64,000 nucleotides of DNA. Source: Flagellimonas algicola (GTDB taxonomy: Bacteria > Bacteroidota > Bacteroidia > Flavobacteriales > Flavobacteriaceae). The notes under the pieces are model-generated. The model was not told where the DNA came from. It ran no database searches and saw only the letters and a list, made by a program, of their open reading frames with translations. Location of the stretch: positions 1,732,657 to 1,796,656 of the forward strand of contig NZ_VCNI01000001.1 in the NCBI RefSeq assembly GCF_005937185.1, in the 5' to 3' direction. Shown here in pieces: positions 55,229 to 63,425 of this stretch; position 1 is the stretch's first letter; every line of letters begins with the position of its first letter. A program made the position numbers and the translations under genes.

Positions 55229-55236
55229 TATTTTTG
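55229..55236 (+). promoter_or_regulatory. -7 promoter box (TATTTTTG) for kdsA
   Basis: TATTTTTG, 16 bases before the ATG at 55253, matches TAnnTTTG. Confidence 0.5.
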
Positions 55237-55252
55237 CACAAACTCTTTGTGC

Positions 55253-56071
55253 ATGCAGTTAGACGTAATTCCCCAGATAAAACATACAAAAAGTGATAAT
55301 TTTTTCCTTTTGGCCGGTCCTTGTGCCATTGAAGGTGAAGATATGGCCCTTCGCATTGCGGAGCGAGTAGTGGAAATCACAGACAAGCTGGAAATACCCT
55401 ATGTGTTTAAAGGGAGTTTTAAAAAAGCCAACCGAAGTAGGATTGATTCCTTTACCGGAATTGGGGATGAAAAAGCACTTAAAATCCTGAGAAGAGTTTC
55501 GGAAACATTTAAAGTACCAACGGTAACAGATATTCATGAAGTTTCTGATGCCTCCAAAGCGGCTGAATATGTGGACGTGCTTCAAATCCCTGCCTTTTTG
55601 GTACGTCAAACCGATTTAGTGGTAGCGGCCGCCAAAACAGGAAAAGTGGTCAACCTAAAAAAAGGGCAATTTATGAGTCCGGAAAGCATGCAGCATGCGG
55701 TTAGAAAAGTTTCAGATTCTGGCAGTGACAAAGCCTGGATTACCGATCGGGGCACCATGTTCGGTTATCAAGATATGGTGGTTGACTTTAGGGGCATACC
55801 CACCATGAAACAATATGCTCCCGTGGTTCTGGATGTGACCCACAGTCTACAACAACCCAATCAATCTTCAGGAGTTACCGGTGGTAGACCTGCCTTGATT
55901 GGCACCATGGCCCGTGCTGGAATAGCAGCTGGTGTGGACGGACTTTTTATGGAAACCCATTTTGACCCCGCCAATGCCAAAAGTGATGGCGCCAACATGT
56001 TGGATCTTAGTTTGCTGGAAAAGTTGCTTACCGATCTGGTAACACTTAGAAAAGCCGTCAATTCCCTATAA
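55253..56071 (+). CDS. kdsA: 3-deoxy-8-phosphooctulonate (KDO 8-P) synthase
   Basis: Condenses PEP with arabinose 5-phosphate to make KDO 8-P for lipopolysaccharide. The ATG at 55253 (MQLDVIPQIKHT) gives 272 aa; a TTG two codons upstream is unlikely. Family landmarks are LLAGPCAIEGEDMALRIAE, FKGSFKKANRSRIDSFTGIG, VDVLQIPAFLVRQTDL, VVNLKKGQFMSPESM, TDRGTMFGYQDMVVDFR, SGVTGGRPALIGTMARAGIA and METHFDPANAKSDGANML. The gene is followed 12 bases later by the DUF3857 gene. Confidence 0.97.
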   Translation: MQLDVIPQIKHTKSDNFFLLAGPCAIEGEDMALRIAERVVEITDKLEIPYVFKGSFKKANRSRIDSFTGIGDEKALKILRRVSETFKVPTVTDIHEVSDASKAAEYVDVLQIPAFLVRQTDLVVAAAKTGKVVNLKKGQFMSPESMQHAVRKVSDSGSDKAWITDRGTMFGYQDMVVDFRGIPTMKQYAPVVLDVTHSLQQPNQSSGVTGGRPALIGTMARAGIAAGVDGLFMETHFDPANAKSDGANMLDLSLLEKLLTDLVTLRKAVNSL

Positions 56072-56083
56072 TTCCTAATTTTT

Positions 56084-58057
56084 ATGAATCTTAAAAAACT
56101 GGCTCTAGGGCTAATATGGTGCTATAGTATCGCCCTATTTGGACAAGACAAGCATGAATTTGGTCAGCTAAATAAATTTGAAATAAACTTCACCGAATAT
56201 CCACAGGATACAACAGCCCATGCTATTGTTCTGCATGAAAGGGGGGAAGATCGATTTGCAGTTATAAATAAGCGCATACAACTGGTTAAAAAGTACCATG
56301 TCAAAATCAAAATTCTGGATCAGCACGGTTTTGATCAAGCAGATATTTCCATTCGATACTACCATACTGATCAAGCTAGAGAAAAAGTTCGGGATATTAG
56401 GGCAATCACTCACAATGGCGTTACCAAGTTTTGGCTTAAAAAAGATAATATTTACGTTACAGACCTTACCGAAAATTGGTCTGAAATGAGATTTACATTT
56501 CCCAATGTGAAAGAGGGTAGCATCCTGGAATATGAATACGAATTGGTTTCTCCATATCTCTTTAACTTGACCGGCTGGTCCTTTCAAGGTGATATTCCAA
56601 AAGTTAGGAGTGAATTTTATGCCGAAATTCCTGGAAACTATGTTTACAACCGATCCTTCGTAGGCACATTAAATTTGGATGTAAATGAATCCACAATAAA
56701 AAAGAGCTGCTTTAAAGTTCCAGGTTACGCTGTCGCCGCAGATTGTGAGGTAATCCGCTATGCCATAAAAGACATCCCTGCCTTCAAGGAAGATGAGGAT
56801 TACATGCTGGCAGCTTCCAATTATATTTCCAGAATCGATTTTGAAATGTCCCAACATACATCCGTAAACGGCAATGTGGAAAACTATACCAAAAGCTGGA
56901 AGGATGTGGATCGTGAGTTTAGAACAGATAAGGACATAGGGCGGCAGTTGACCAAGCAATCATTTTTTGGAAAAAATGTACCTCAGATGCTTTTTGAAGA
57001 ACCTGATTCTCTAAAAAGAGCCATGGGAATCTATGACTTTGTCCAGAATCACTTTACGTGGAACAACAAATATAGTATCCATAAGGGCAGTCGCGTAAAA
57101 TCCGCATTTGAGAAGCAAATGGGAAGTGTAGGTGAAATCAATCTTACATTAATCAATCTGCTTCAATTGGCAGGCTTGAAAACAGATATTGTCCTTATGT
57201 CAACCAGAAAAAATGGCTTGCCCAAAAGAACACACCCTGTCATGTCGGATTTCAACTATCTCATTGCAATAGCTGATATAGGTGGGACAAGTTATGTATT
57301 GGATGCAACGGATAAATACATTCCTTTTGGAATGCTACCATTTAGGTGCTTAAACTACTATGGGCGGGTAATGGATTTCAAGAATGGCAGTTATTGGTTA
57401 ACCATTAATCCAGTAAAGGATAACACTAGGATAGTGAGAGGACGCGTGTTGTTAGATATGGAAAATAACCGGATAACAGGAGACTTCAAAACCTCTGAAA
57501 CGGGTTATTTTGGAGTGTCCAAACAAAAAACAATCCAATCACTGTCCGAAGATGATTATTTGATTGCGCTTGAAAAGAAATTTAGTTCTGAAAATGAAGG
57601 AATTATATCCGAGTATACCAATTTGAACAAGGTGAACAGCAAGAGCAAAGTGGTCGAAAAATTTAAATTGGAATGGGAACAAGAGTTGAACAGGGAGGTT
57701 CTTTATATTAATCCCTTTTTCATTAGGTTTTTTGTGCAAAATCCATTCGTTTTGGAAGAGCGCAACTATCCAATAGATTTTGGCCATCCCAGAATATTTA
57801 CCTATCAAGTCACCATCCAAATTCCAGAGGGCTATAGCTTAGTAAACCTACCTGAAAACAAAGCTTTTGCTTTACCAGAGAATTCAGGGTATTTAAAACT
57901 CCAATGTTCAAATGCCGGAAGTTTTGTCACAGTACTGTTTAACCTAAAAATAGACCACTCTTATTACAAATCAGAGCATTACAATGCACTTAAGGAGCTT
58001 TTCAGAAATGCGGTGGACATTCAAAAAAACACTATGATAAAGTTGACCAAAAACTAA
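56084..58057 (+). CDS. DUF3857 protein with pseudo-transglutaminase domain
   Basis: The 657-aa exported protein has a signal peptide (to ALFGQDK), a DUF3857 domain (about 50-230), a transglutaminase-like core (about 270-420) and a C-terminal DUF3858-like part. The core motif reads GSVGEINLTLINLLQLAGLKTDIV, FNYLIAI and VLDATD: the nucleophile Cys position of transglutaminases is not Cys, as in many Bacteroidota members, so hydrolysis is unlikely. Often such proteins lie in operons with a second transglutaminase gene, as here at 58.5 kb. Its TAA overlaps the TAG of the convergent DUF1801 gene (CTAA). Confidence 0.85.
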   Translation: MNLKKLALGLIWCYSIALFGQDKHEFGQLNKFEINFTEYPQDTTAHAIVLHERGEDRFAVINKRIQLVKKYHVKIKILDQHGFDQADISIRYYHTDQAREKVRDIRAITHNGVTKFWLKKDNIYVTDLTENWSEMRFTFPNVKEGSILEYEYELVSPYLFNLTGWSFQGDIPKVRSEFYAEIPGNYVYNRSFVGTLNLDVNESTIKKSCFKVPGYAVAADCEVIRYAIKDIPAFKEDEDYMLAASNYISRIDFEMSQHTSVNGNVENYTKSWKDVDREFRTDKDIGRQLTKQSFFGKNVPQMLFEEPDSLKRAMGIYDFVQNHFTWNNKYSIHKGSRVKSAFEKQMGSVGEINLTLINLLQLAGLKTDIVLMSTRKNGLPKRTHPVMSDFNYLIAIADIGGTSYVLDATDKYIPFGMLPFRCLNYYGRVMDFKNGSYWLTINPVKDNTRIVRGRVLLDMENNRITGDFKTSETGYFGVSKQKTIQSLSEDDYLIALEKKFSSENEGIISEYTNLNKVNSKSKVVEKFKLEWEQELNREVLYINPFFIRFFVQNPFVLEERNYPIDFGHPRIFTYQVTIQIPEGYSLVNLPENKAFALPENSGYLKLQCSNAGSFVTVLFNLKIDHSYYKSEHYNALKELFRNAVDIQKNTMIKLTKN

Positions 58058-58425
58058 TTGTTTTTCCAAAACCCCTTATGATTGACTTCCAGCGCATTCT
58101 GGAGCACTTCAATCAATACCTCGGAATCCAAATGATCCAAACTTGGGTATCTTAAGGATTTCATCACCTTTCTTCCTTCGGTAACCATTTTGTCCTGATG
58201 GACGGTTAAATGGGCGGAACTCCAAAACCCAACATCGACATAAGCTTTCTTTTTTGGAACATTGAGATAACAAAAGGGTTTTCCATCCAAATAGTAAAAT
58301 GGAATCCTGTATTTGAATTTCAGTTCCAATTCCGGAATCGTGGTCTCTATAAGAACTTGCAATTGAAGCAATATGGATTTGAACGGTTCTTTTTGGTCTA
58401 AAATGTAGCTTTCAGAAGGATTCAT
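58054..58425 (-). CDS. DUF1801 domain protein
   Basis: The ATG at 58425 (MNPSESYILDQKEP) gives 123 aa; the frame extends nine codons upstream with a TTG. The sequence ELELKFKYRIPFYYLDGKPFCYLN and the KKKAYVDVGFW segment are typical of DUF1801 (YdhG-like) proteins, small soluble proteins of unknown function. The start is only 19 bases from the divergent start at 58445, leaving little room for separate promoters. Confidence 0.8.
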   Translation of the reverse strand: MNPSESYILDQKEPFKSILLQLQVLIETTIPELELKFKYRIPFYYLDGKPFCYLNVPKKKAYVDVGFWSSAHLTVHQDKMVTEGRKVMKSLRYPSLDHLDSEVLIEVLQNALEVNHKGFWKNN

Positions 58426-58444
58426 ATCTTTGATATACACACCT

Positions 58445-58513
58445 ATGCGCAAAATAGTACTTTACATATTTCTGTTTATTCCTGTGTTTTGTCTTGCTCA
58501 AAACTACGATTAA
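58445..58513 (+). pseudogene. Orphan signal peptide, 5' part of an interrupted transglutaminase gene
   Basis: An ATG at 58445 opens a 22-codon frame with a textbook Sec signal peptide (MRKIVLYIFLFIPVFCLAQN) and then TAA at 58511-58513. The frame continues without shift into the transglutaminase sequence from 58514. The simplest reading is one exported protein of 327 residues cut by a nonsense codon between signal peptide and mature domain. Confidence 0.75.
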
Positions 58514-59428
58514 GTGGACAAAATTGTTTTGGAATATCCTCATTTTGACAGTATAGACGAATTGGCCTATCAAATTAAAACTGATTTTGTTTATGATATT
58601 GACAAAATACGAGCGGCCTTTGTGTGGGTGACCAACAACATTACCTATGGAAAAACCATGGATGAGCTCTTTGTTCCGAGAACAAAAATCATTTACTATT
58701 CGGAGCGGGGCAAAGAAAGATTACTTGAAAAAGTTTGGAAAAAGAAAGTAAAACAAGCTTTTAAAAATAGAAGGGGCGTATGCTTTGATTATTCCATGAT
58801 GTTAAAACAATTATATGATCTGTTGGGGATTGAATCAAAGTTGATTCCAGGAATTGCCAAAGAAGAAATTAAGGACTTAAATGGAGAAACAGTTTATAAG
58901 AACCACTCTTGGAATGCCGTGAAATTGAACAACAAATGGAAATTGATGGATCCCACCTGGGCAGCCGGTTTTGTAGACGAGGTAAAACAGGTTTTCGTAC
59001 GCAGATTTAACGATCATTATTTTGATACAGATCCCAAGGCGTTTATCAAGGAACATTTTCCGGAAAAAAAACGATGGCAATTGTTGAAACAACCCATTAC
59101 GCTCAATTCCTTTTTCTCGGCTCCCATTTTTTTGCCCGCCTATTTTGAAAATGAAGTGGAGCTATCCCCGCTGACCGATGGACTGATCAAACAGACAGAA
59201 AATTTAGAGTTGGAATTTGCATTCGAGAAATTACCAACAAGAAATCGGTTGAAATACAGTATTCATTCCAGTCAAGAAAGAAGAAAAATCAGAAACTTGG
59301 ACATTAGAAAGCTTGGAGAAAATCTCTTCATCTCTACACTACGACTGGATAAAGAGCTCCTGAATGGTCAACAACTTATTTTATACCTGGGCAAAAGGCC
59401 CATTATCGCCTTCCGGGTGGATCAGTAA
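58514..59428 (+). CDS. Transglutaminase-like cysteine protein (signal peptide separated by a stop)
   Basis: The 304-residue open part begins with GTG just behind the TAA, but its first residues (VDKIVLEYPHFDS) look like the mature start of a secreted protein, so translation from GTG is doubtful. The catalytic triad of the transglutaminase fold is complete: Cys in RRGVCFDYSMMLKQLYDLLG, His in KNHSWNAVKL and Asp in WKLMDPTWAAGF. The C-terminal 100 residues are a beta-rich domain. Family members act on peptides in the periplasm as proteases or cross-linkers. Recent inactivation, sequencing error or readthrough are all possible. Confidence 0.75.
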   Translation: MDKIVLEYPHFDSIDELAYQIKTDFVYDIDKIRAAFVWVTNNITYGKTMDELFVPRTKIIYYSERGKERLLEKVWKKKVKQAFKNRRGVCFDYSMMLKQLYDLLGIESKLIPGIAKEEIKDLNGETVYKNHSWNAVKLNNKWKLMDPTWAAGFVDEVKQVFVRRFNDHYFDTDPKAFIKEHFPEKKRWQLLKQPITLNSFFSAPIFLPAYFENEVELSPLTDGLIKQTENLELEFAFEKLPTRNRLKYSIHSSQERRKIRNLDIRKLGENLFISTLRLDKELLNGQQLILYLGKRPIIAFRVDQ

Positions 59429-59482
59429 ACATCCATTATCATAAAAAAAAGAAAAATAACTTTTCAGATTGATAAATTCCAT

Positions 59483-59501
59483 TAACTTTGAATTTCAAAG
59501 T
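59483..59501 (+). promoter_or_regulatory. -7 box overlapped by 17-bp palindromic operator, site 1
   Basis: TAACTTTG (59483-59490) fits the -7 consensus and is overlapped by the palindrome ACTTTGAATTTCAAAGT (59485-59501), perfect around its central base, eight bases before the ATG. The same half-sites with five bases between recur in front of creD. Confidence 0.7.
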
Positions 59502-59509
59502 ACTTTATA

Positions 59510-60115
59510 ATGGAATCAAAAAAATACTTGGAAGACATCTCCCAGATCAAGGATTTGATGAATCGCTCCTCCCGCTTTATTTCGCTTAGTGGCCTATCCG
59601 GAATATTGGCGGGTCTCTATGCTATAACCGGCGCATTTATAGGCTACATGTTCTTTTTGCCCAAGGGCGATTACGTTGTTTTACACAGCTGGAACTTTAA
59701 AATGATTGCTGGAATTTTGATTGCTGTGGCCGTGTTGAGTTCGGTAACCGCTTATCTGCTGACATCCAAAAAGGCTAAAAAAAACAATGAAAAGGTATGG
59801 GACGAAACCACCAAAAGACTCCTCATCAATTTTCTGGTTCCCTTAGCTACAGGTGGTATCTATATCTTGATCAAATTGAACAGTCAACATTACGGATTAA
59901 CGGCCTCCCTAATGCTCATCTTTTATGGCCTTGCCCTTGTCAACGCAGCCAAATACACCATTGGTAACGTTAGATATTTGGGCTATCTTCAAATCATCCT
60001 TGGATTAATTTGTGCCGCCCTACCCGGCTATGGATTTTGGTTTTGGGTCATTGGTTTTGGCCTGCTCCATATCATTTATGGCAGCCTGATCTACTTCAAG
60101 GAAGAAAAAGCTTAA
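59510..60115 (+). CDS. Six-TM membrane protein of the creD cluster
   Basis: A 201-aa protein with a short cytoplasmic N-terminus (MESKKYLEDISQIKDLMNRSSRFISLSGLSGI) and about six TM helices. The pattern is common in Bacteroidota next to a small winged-helix regulator. One base separates its stop from the regulator ATG, so they form an operon. No function is known; a membrane sensor or partner of the regulator is a possible inference. Confidence 0.8.
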   Translation: MESKKYLEDISQIKDLMNRSSRFISLSGLSGILAGLYAITGAFIGYMFFLPKGDYVVLHSWNFKMIAGILIAVAVLSSVTAYLLTSKKAKKNNEKVWDETTKRLLINFLVPLATGGIYILIKLNSQHYGLTASLMLIFYGLALVNAAKYTIGNVRYLGYLQIILGLICAALPGYGFWFWVIGFGLLHIIYGSLIYFKEEKA

Positions 60116-60116
60116 C

Positions 60117-60413
60117 ATGGGGCTAATTGATAACATAAACAAACTCTTTGACCATCGAATACGGTTGGGTATCATGTCCATTCTTATGGTTAATGAGGAG
60201 GTGGACTTCAACCGTCTTAAGGAATTATTGGATGTAACGGACGGTAACTTGGCCAGCCATACAAAAACCTTGGAAAAAGCAGAGTATATAAAAATTCAAA
60301 AGTCCTTTATTGGAAAAAAACCAAACACAAGATATTCTGCCACGTCCTTAGGCAAAATGGCGTTCAAAAAACATATTGGAGCGCTGGAACAGCTTATTAG
60401 AAAGCAAACATAA
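60117..60413 (+). CDS. Winged-helix transcriptional regulator (HTH_34 type)
   Basis: A 98-aa DNA-binding protein consisting of one winged-helix domain: RLGIMSILMVNEEVDFNRLKELLDVTDGNLASHTKTLEKAEYI carries the helix-turn-helix with recognition helix GNLASHTKTL, and KPNTRYSATSLGKMAF the wing. The group (PF13601) is ArsR/MarR-like and has no ligand domain. It lies behind a membrane-protein gene and in front of creD, both preceded by the same palindrome, so it probably represses both. Confidence 0.9.
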   Translation: MGLIDNINKLFDHRIRLGIMSILMVNEEVDFNRLKELLDVTDGNLASHTKTLEKAEYIKIQKSFIGKKPNTRYSATSLGKMAFKKHIGALEQLIRKQT

Positions 60414-60428
60414 TTTTTTTAACTATTT

Positions 60429-60445
60429 ACTTTGTAATTCAAAGT
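60429..60445 (+). promoter_or_regulatory. Palindromic operator, site 2 (creD)
   Basis: ACTTTGTAATTCAAAGT keeps both half-sites ACTTTG and CAAAGT of site 1 and is likewise followed by ACTTT. A TTACTTTG box, one base off the -7 consensus, overlaps the left half. It lies 17 bases before creD. Confidence 0.65.
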
Positions 60446-60462
60446 ACTTTTAAACCTTTAAA

Positions 60463-61812
60463 ATGACAACACAAAAACAGAAAATTGGAAATTGGTTCAG
60501 AAACTCTATTTCGGCCAAAATGTTGATGGTGGGATTTCTCATCCTTATACTTTTGATCCCTTTGGGATTTGTTAAAGACCTGATTAGGGAAAGAGGCTTT
60601 AGACAAACTGAGGTTATTGAGGAAATAAACACCAAATGGGGAAACCAGGTAGTGCTCAATGGCCCCATCTTAAAAGTCCCCTATCATGTCTATGTTGAGG
60701 AAAAAGTGTTCGACGAAAAGACCAAAACTTTTTTGACCTCCCAAAAACCACAAAGACATGCTGCTTATTTTTTTCCTTGGGAGCTCGATATAAATTCCAA
60801 CGTTAAAACGCAGCCTCTGGAACGGGGTATTTATGAATCCGTGGTCTATAATGCCAAGACCCAAATCAAAGGTGAATTCGCGAAACTTAACTTTTCAGTA
60901 AAAGAAATTGCGGACGAGAACATTCTTTGGGACAAAGCAACAGTAGTATTCAAAACCAGTAATTTAAAAGGCATAAGGAACACAGTAAAAGTGAAAATTG
61001 GGAAGGAAGAATACGCTTTGAAACCCAAATTTGATAATACCTATATGAACACATTGGAATCTGGATTTCTTAATGAAATTCAGTCCATTCAAAATGGACC
61101 TCTTTCATTTTCATCCACCATTGACATTAATGGGAGCAGTTCCCTCCAATTTATTCCCATTGGAAAAGAAACCAGAGTATTTATGAAATCGAATTGGCAT
61201 TCGCCCAGCTTTAACGGTAACTTTTTACCGGAAACCGAAGGTAAAAAAATTGGGCCTTCTGGATTTGAGGCCCAGTGGAAGGTATTGGAAACCAACCGAA
61301 GGTTTGGACAGTACTTCTTTGACAATCTACCCAACCTTTCCGACTTTTCCTTCGGAACGGAATTCATGGTGCCTGTGGACGATTACCAAAAAACGGAACG
61401 CACCAGCAAATATGGACTTATGATCATAGGCTTGACCCTGCTAGTCTTTTTATTGATACAGATCAGTAGTAAAATTGCAATCCATCCGTTTCAATACCTC
61501 ATGATCGGTTTGGCCTTGGTCATGTTCTACACCTTGTTGATTTCCATTTCAGAGCACCAAAATTATTTGTTCGCCTATTTAATATCAGGAGCAGCCGTGG
61601 TGGCATTGATCACCACCTACTCCCGTTCCATTCTCAAAAATTCCAAATTTACTTTGTTGGTTTTGGGTTCCATGTTCAGTTTGTACACCTTCATTTTTGT
61701 GATTATCCAACTGGAGGACTACGCCTTGTTGGTAGGCAGTATTGGACTCTTCGTTATTTTGGGAACCATCATGTTCACTTCCAGAAAAATTGATTGGTCC
61801 GGAGCTCAGTAG
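60463..61812 (+). CDS. creD: CreD-like inner membrane protein
   Basis: A 449-aa protein of the CreD family (cell envelope integrity, colicin E2 tolerance in E. coli). One N-terminal TM helix (MLMVGFLILILLIPLGFVKDLI) is followed by the family motif RGFRQTEVIEEINTKWGNQVVLNGPIL, a large periplasmic domain (about 50-310) and five or six C-terminal TM helices. In other bacteria creD is induced by beta-lactams or the CreBC system; here a local winged-helix regulator and the palindrome suggest another control. A strong terminator follows. Confidence 0.9.
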   Translation: MTTQKQKIGNWFRNSISAKMLMVGFLILILLIPLGFVKDLIRERGFRQTEVIEEINTKWGNQVVLNGPILKVPYHVYVEEKVFDEKTKTFLTSQKPQRHAAYFFPWELDINSNVKTQPLERGIYESVVYNAKTQIKGEFAKLNFSVKEIADENILWDKATVVFKTSNLKGIRNTVKVKIGKEEYALKPKFDNTYMNTLESGFLNEIQSIQNGPLSFSSTIDINGSSSLQFIPIGKETRVFMKSNWHSPSFNGNFLPETEGKKIGPSGFEAQWKVLETNRRFGQYFFDNLPNLSDFSFGTEFMVPVDDYQKTERTSKYGLMIIGLTLLVFLLIQISSKIAIHPFQYLMIGLALVMFYTLLISISEHQNYLFAYLISGAAVVALITTYSRSILKNSKFTLLVLGSMFSLYTFIFVIIQLEDYALLVGSIGLFVILGTIMFTSRKIDWSGAQ

Positions 61813-61831
61813 TCTGCAAAGCTTTAGCAAA

Positions 61832-61867
61832 ACCGTCCTGAAAATTTCAGGACGGTATGCTTTTTTG
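61832..61867 (+). terminator. Rho-independent terminator after creD
   Basis: Twelve-base stem ACCGTCCTGAAA / TTTCAGGACGGT with a single A between, then a run of six T. Confidence 0.9.
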
Positions 61868-61931
61868 TGCAGATAACCATTTTTTAACCAAGAAAACTCC
61901 TTTTTTCAAATCATTGGATTCTATGGTTTTA

Positions 61932-61939
61932 TACCTTTG
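61932..61939 (+). promoter_or_regulatory. -7 promoter box (TACCTTTG) for the PHP phosphodiesterase
   Basis: TACCTTTG matches TAnnTTTG, 15 bases before the ATG at 61955. It overlaps an in-frame TTG at 61937, which argues for the later ATG start. Confidence 0.5.
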
Positions 61940-61954
61940 GTAAAAACCAACCTT

Positions 61955-63070
61955 ATGAAAGCCCAAGCACTATTTTTCACCCTTCTGGTATCCGCAACAC
62001 TATTTGCCCAAGAACACTCCCATAAAAGCTCAGGGGCATTAACGTATCCCGATGTTCCTGGGTACGTTACCTTAAAAACGGATTTTCACCAACATACCGT
62101 TTTTTCCGATGGAAATGTTTGGCCCACCATTCGGATAATGGAAGCTCTCCGCGATAATTTGGATGCGGTTTCTTTGACCGAACATTTGGAATATCAGCCC
62201 CATTCCGCAGACATTCCACATCCAGATAGAAACAGGGCCTATGAAATAGCCTTGCAGGAAGCTAAAGATCATGATTTGATGGTGATTGCGGGCTCTGAAA
62301 TTACCAGGAAGGCACCTATGGGCCATAGCAATGCCATATTCATTTCGGATGCGAATAAGCTGCTTGTCGATAAGGCCGAAGACGCTTTTGCAGCGGCCAA
62401 AAAACAAGGAGCCTTTGTGTTTTGGAACCATCCCGCTTGGCATCCACAAAATCCAACTGGAAATCCAAACCTCAGTGATTTCCAGAAAAATCGAATCAAA
62501 AATGGGGAACTGCATGGAATGGAGGTTATTAATGACGCGGATTATACAGAGGAATCCTTGGCCATGGCCTTGGAGAACAATCTGACCATTATGGGAACAA
62601 GCGATATCCATGGATTGGTGGATTGGCGGTTTAAGGAAAACGGACATGCCCGCCCTATTACCTTGGTTTTTGCCAAGGAGAAAACACCTGCTTCCCTAAA
62701 GGAGGCCCTATTTGCTGGACGTACGGTAGCCGTATTCAATGAATTATTGGTAGGAAAGGAAGAAAACTTGAAACCTCTGATAAAGTCATGCATTGAAATA
62801 GGCAAGGCCAGTTATATCAGCAACACTTCCATTGTTAGATTGGAATTGAAGAATAACTCTAGCAGTGATCTATTGCTGCAAAACAAAATGCCCTATAATT
62901 TCTATTCCAACCCGCCCCTGTTTACGCTTCCAGCCCAAGGTTCCATTACTTTACAGATAAAAACACTGGAGCAAAAGGAGCAAATCATACTTTCTTTGGA
63001 AGCTGTTGGAGCCTATATTGCTCCCAAACAGCATCCCACCATTGAATGGGAAATAAATGTGGAAAACTAA
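61955..63070 (+). CDS. Sb-PDE-like PHP-domain phosphodiesterase, secreted
   Basis: The protein has 371 aa from the ATG at 61955 with a signal peptide (MKAQALFFTLLVSATLFAQ). The PHP fold is visible in DFHQHTVFSDGNVWP (HxH), SLTEHLEYQPHS, VIAGSEITR, FVFWNHPAWHPQNPTG and MGTSDIHGLVDWR, the trinuclear metal ligands. This pattern corresponds to the Sb-PDE group, named for a Sphingobium enzyme that hydrolyses phosphodiesters such as dialkyl phosphates. Residues 275-371 form a C-terminal beta domain. Exported, so probably a scavenger of phosphodiesters. Its TAA overlaps the TAG of the next gene. Confidence 0.85.
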   Translation: MKAQALFFTLLVSATLFAQEHSHKSSGALTYPDVPGYVTLKTDFHQHTVFSDGNVWPTIRIMEALRDNLDAVSLTEHLEYQPHSADIPHPDRNRAYEIALQEAKDHDLMVIAGSEITRKAPMGHSNAIFISDANKLLVDKAEDAFAAAKKQGAFVFWNHPAWHPQNPTGNPNLSDFQKNRIKNGELHGMEVINDADYTEESLAMALENNLTIMGTSDIHGLVDWRFKENGHARPITLVFAKEKTPASLKEALFAGRTVAVFNELLVGKEENLKPLIKSCIEIGKASYISNTSIVRLELKNNSSSDLLLQNKMPYNFYSNPPLFTLPAQGSITLQIKTLEQKEQIILSLEAVGAYIAPKQHPTIEWEINVEN

Positions 63071-63342
63071 GCGACTGAAAACAAAGCCGAGCCATTGATA
63101 TCTCGGTCAAAATCAGCTTTGATTTTTTCTATAATGTCATATGGGGTATCCTCTGAAATCCAAACCCACTCATTTTTCAGGTCAACATCAAAATGGAATT
63201 TGGAAAAATCCAACAGGTGGTCTCCATCAAACTGGGACAGAAGAAACTTGGTGATTCTTGGTCTTAGTCTATATTCCAAATCAATACAGACCTTCTTTGT
63301 TGCTGGATCAGGGGTTCCAGATATTAGCCAGTTGAATTTCAC
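63067..63342 (-). CDS. Small hypothetical protein
   Basis: A 91-aa acidic protein with a GTG start (MKFNWLISGTPDPATKKVCIDLEYRLRPRITKFLL); no hydrophobic stretch and no known domain. It is preserved over its full length and ends in an overlapping stop (CTAA) with the convergent phosphodiesterase gene. The upstream gap of 83 bases separates it from a same-strand dehydrogenase-like gene, with which it may be co-transcribed. Confidence 0.6.
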   Translation of the reverse strand: MKFNWLISGTPDPATKKVCIDLEYRLRPRITKFLLSQFDGDHLLDFSKFHFDVDLKNEWVWISEDTPYDIIEKIKADFDRDINGSALFSVA

Positions 63343-63425
63343 TACTTAATCTTAAAGGAACGAACAAGATAGTAAAAAGTTTCAACTAGATCCCATTGCA
63401 ATACTACTGTTCGACCAAGCTGCGA

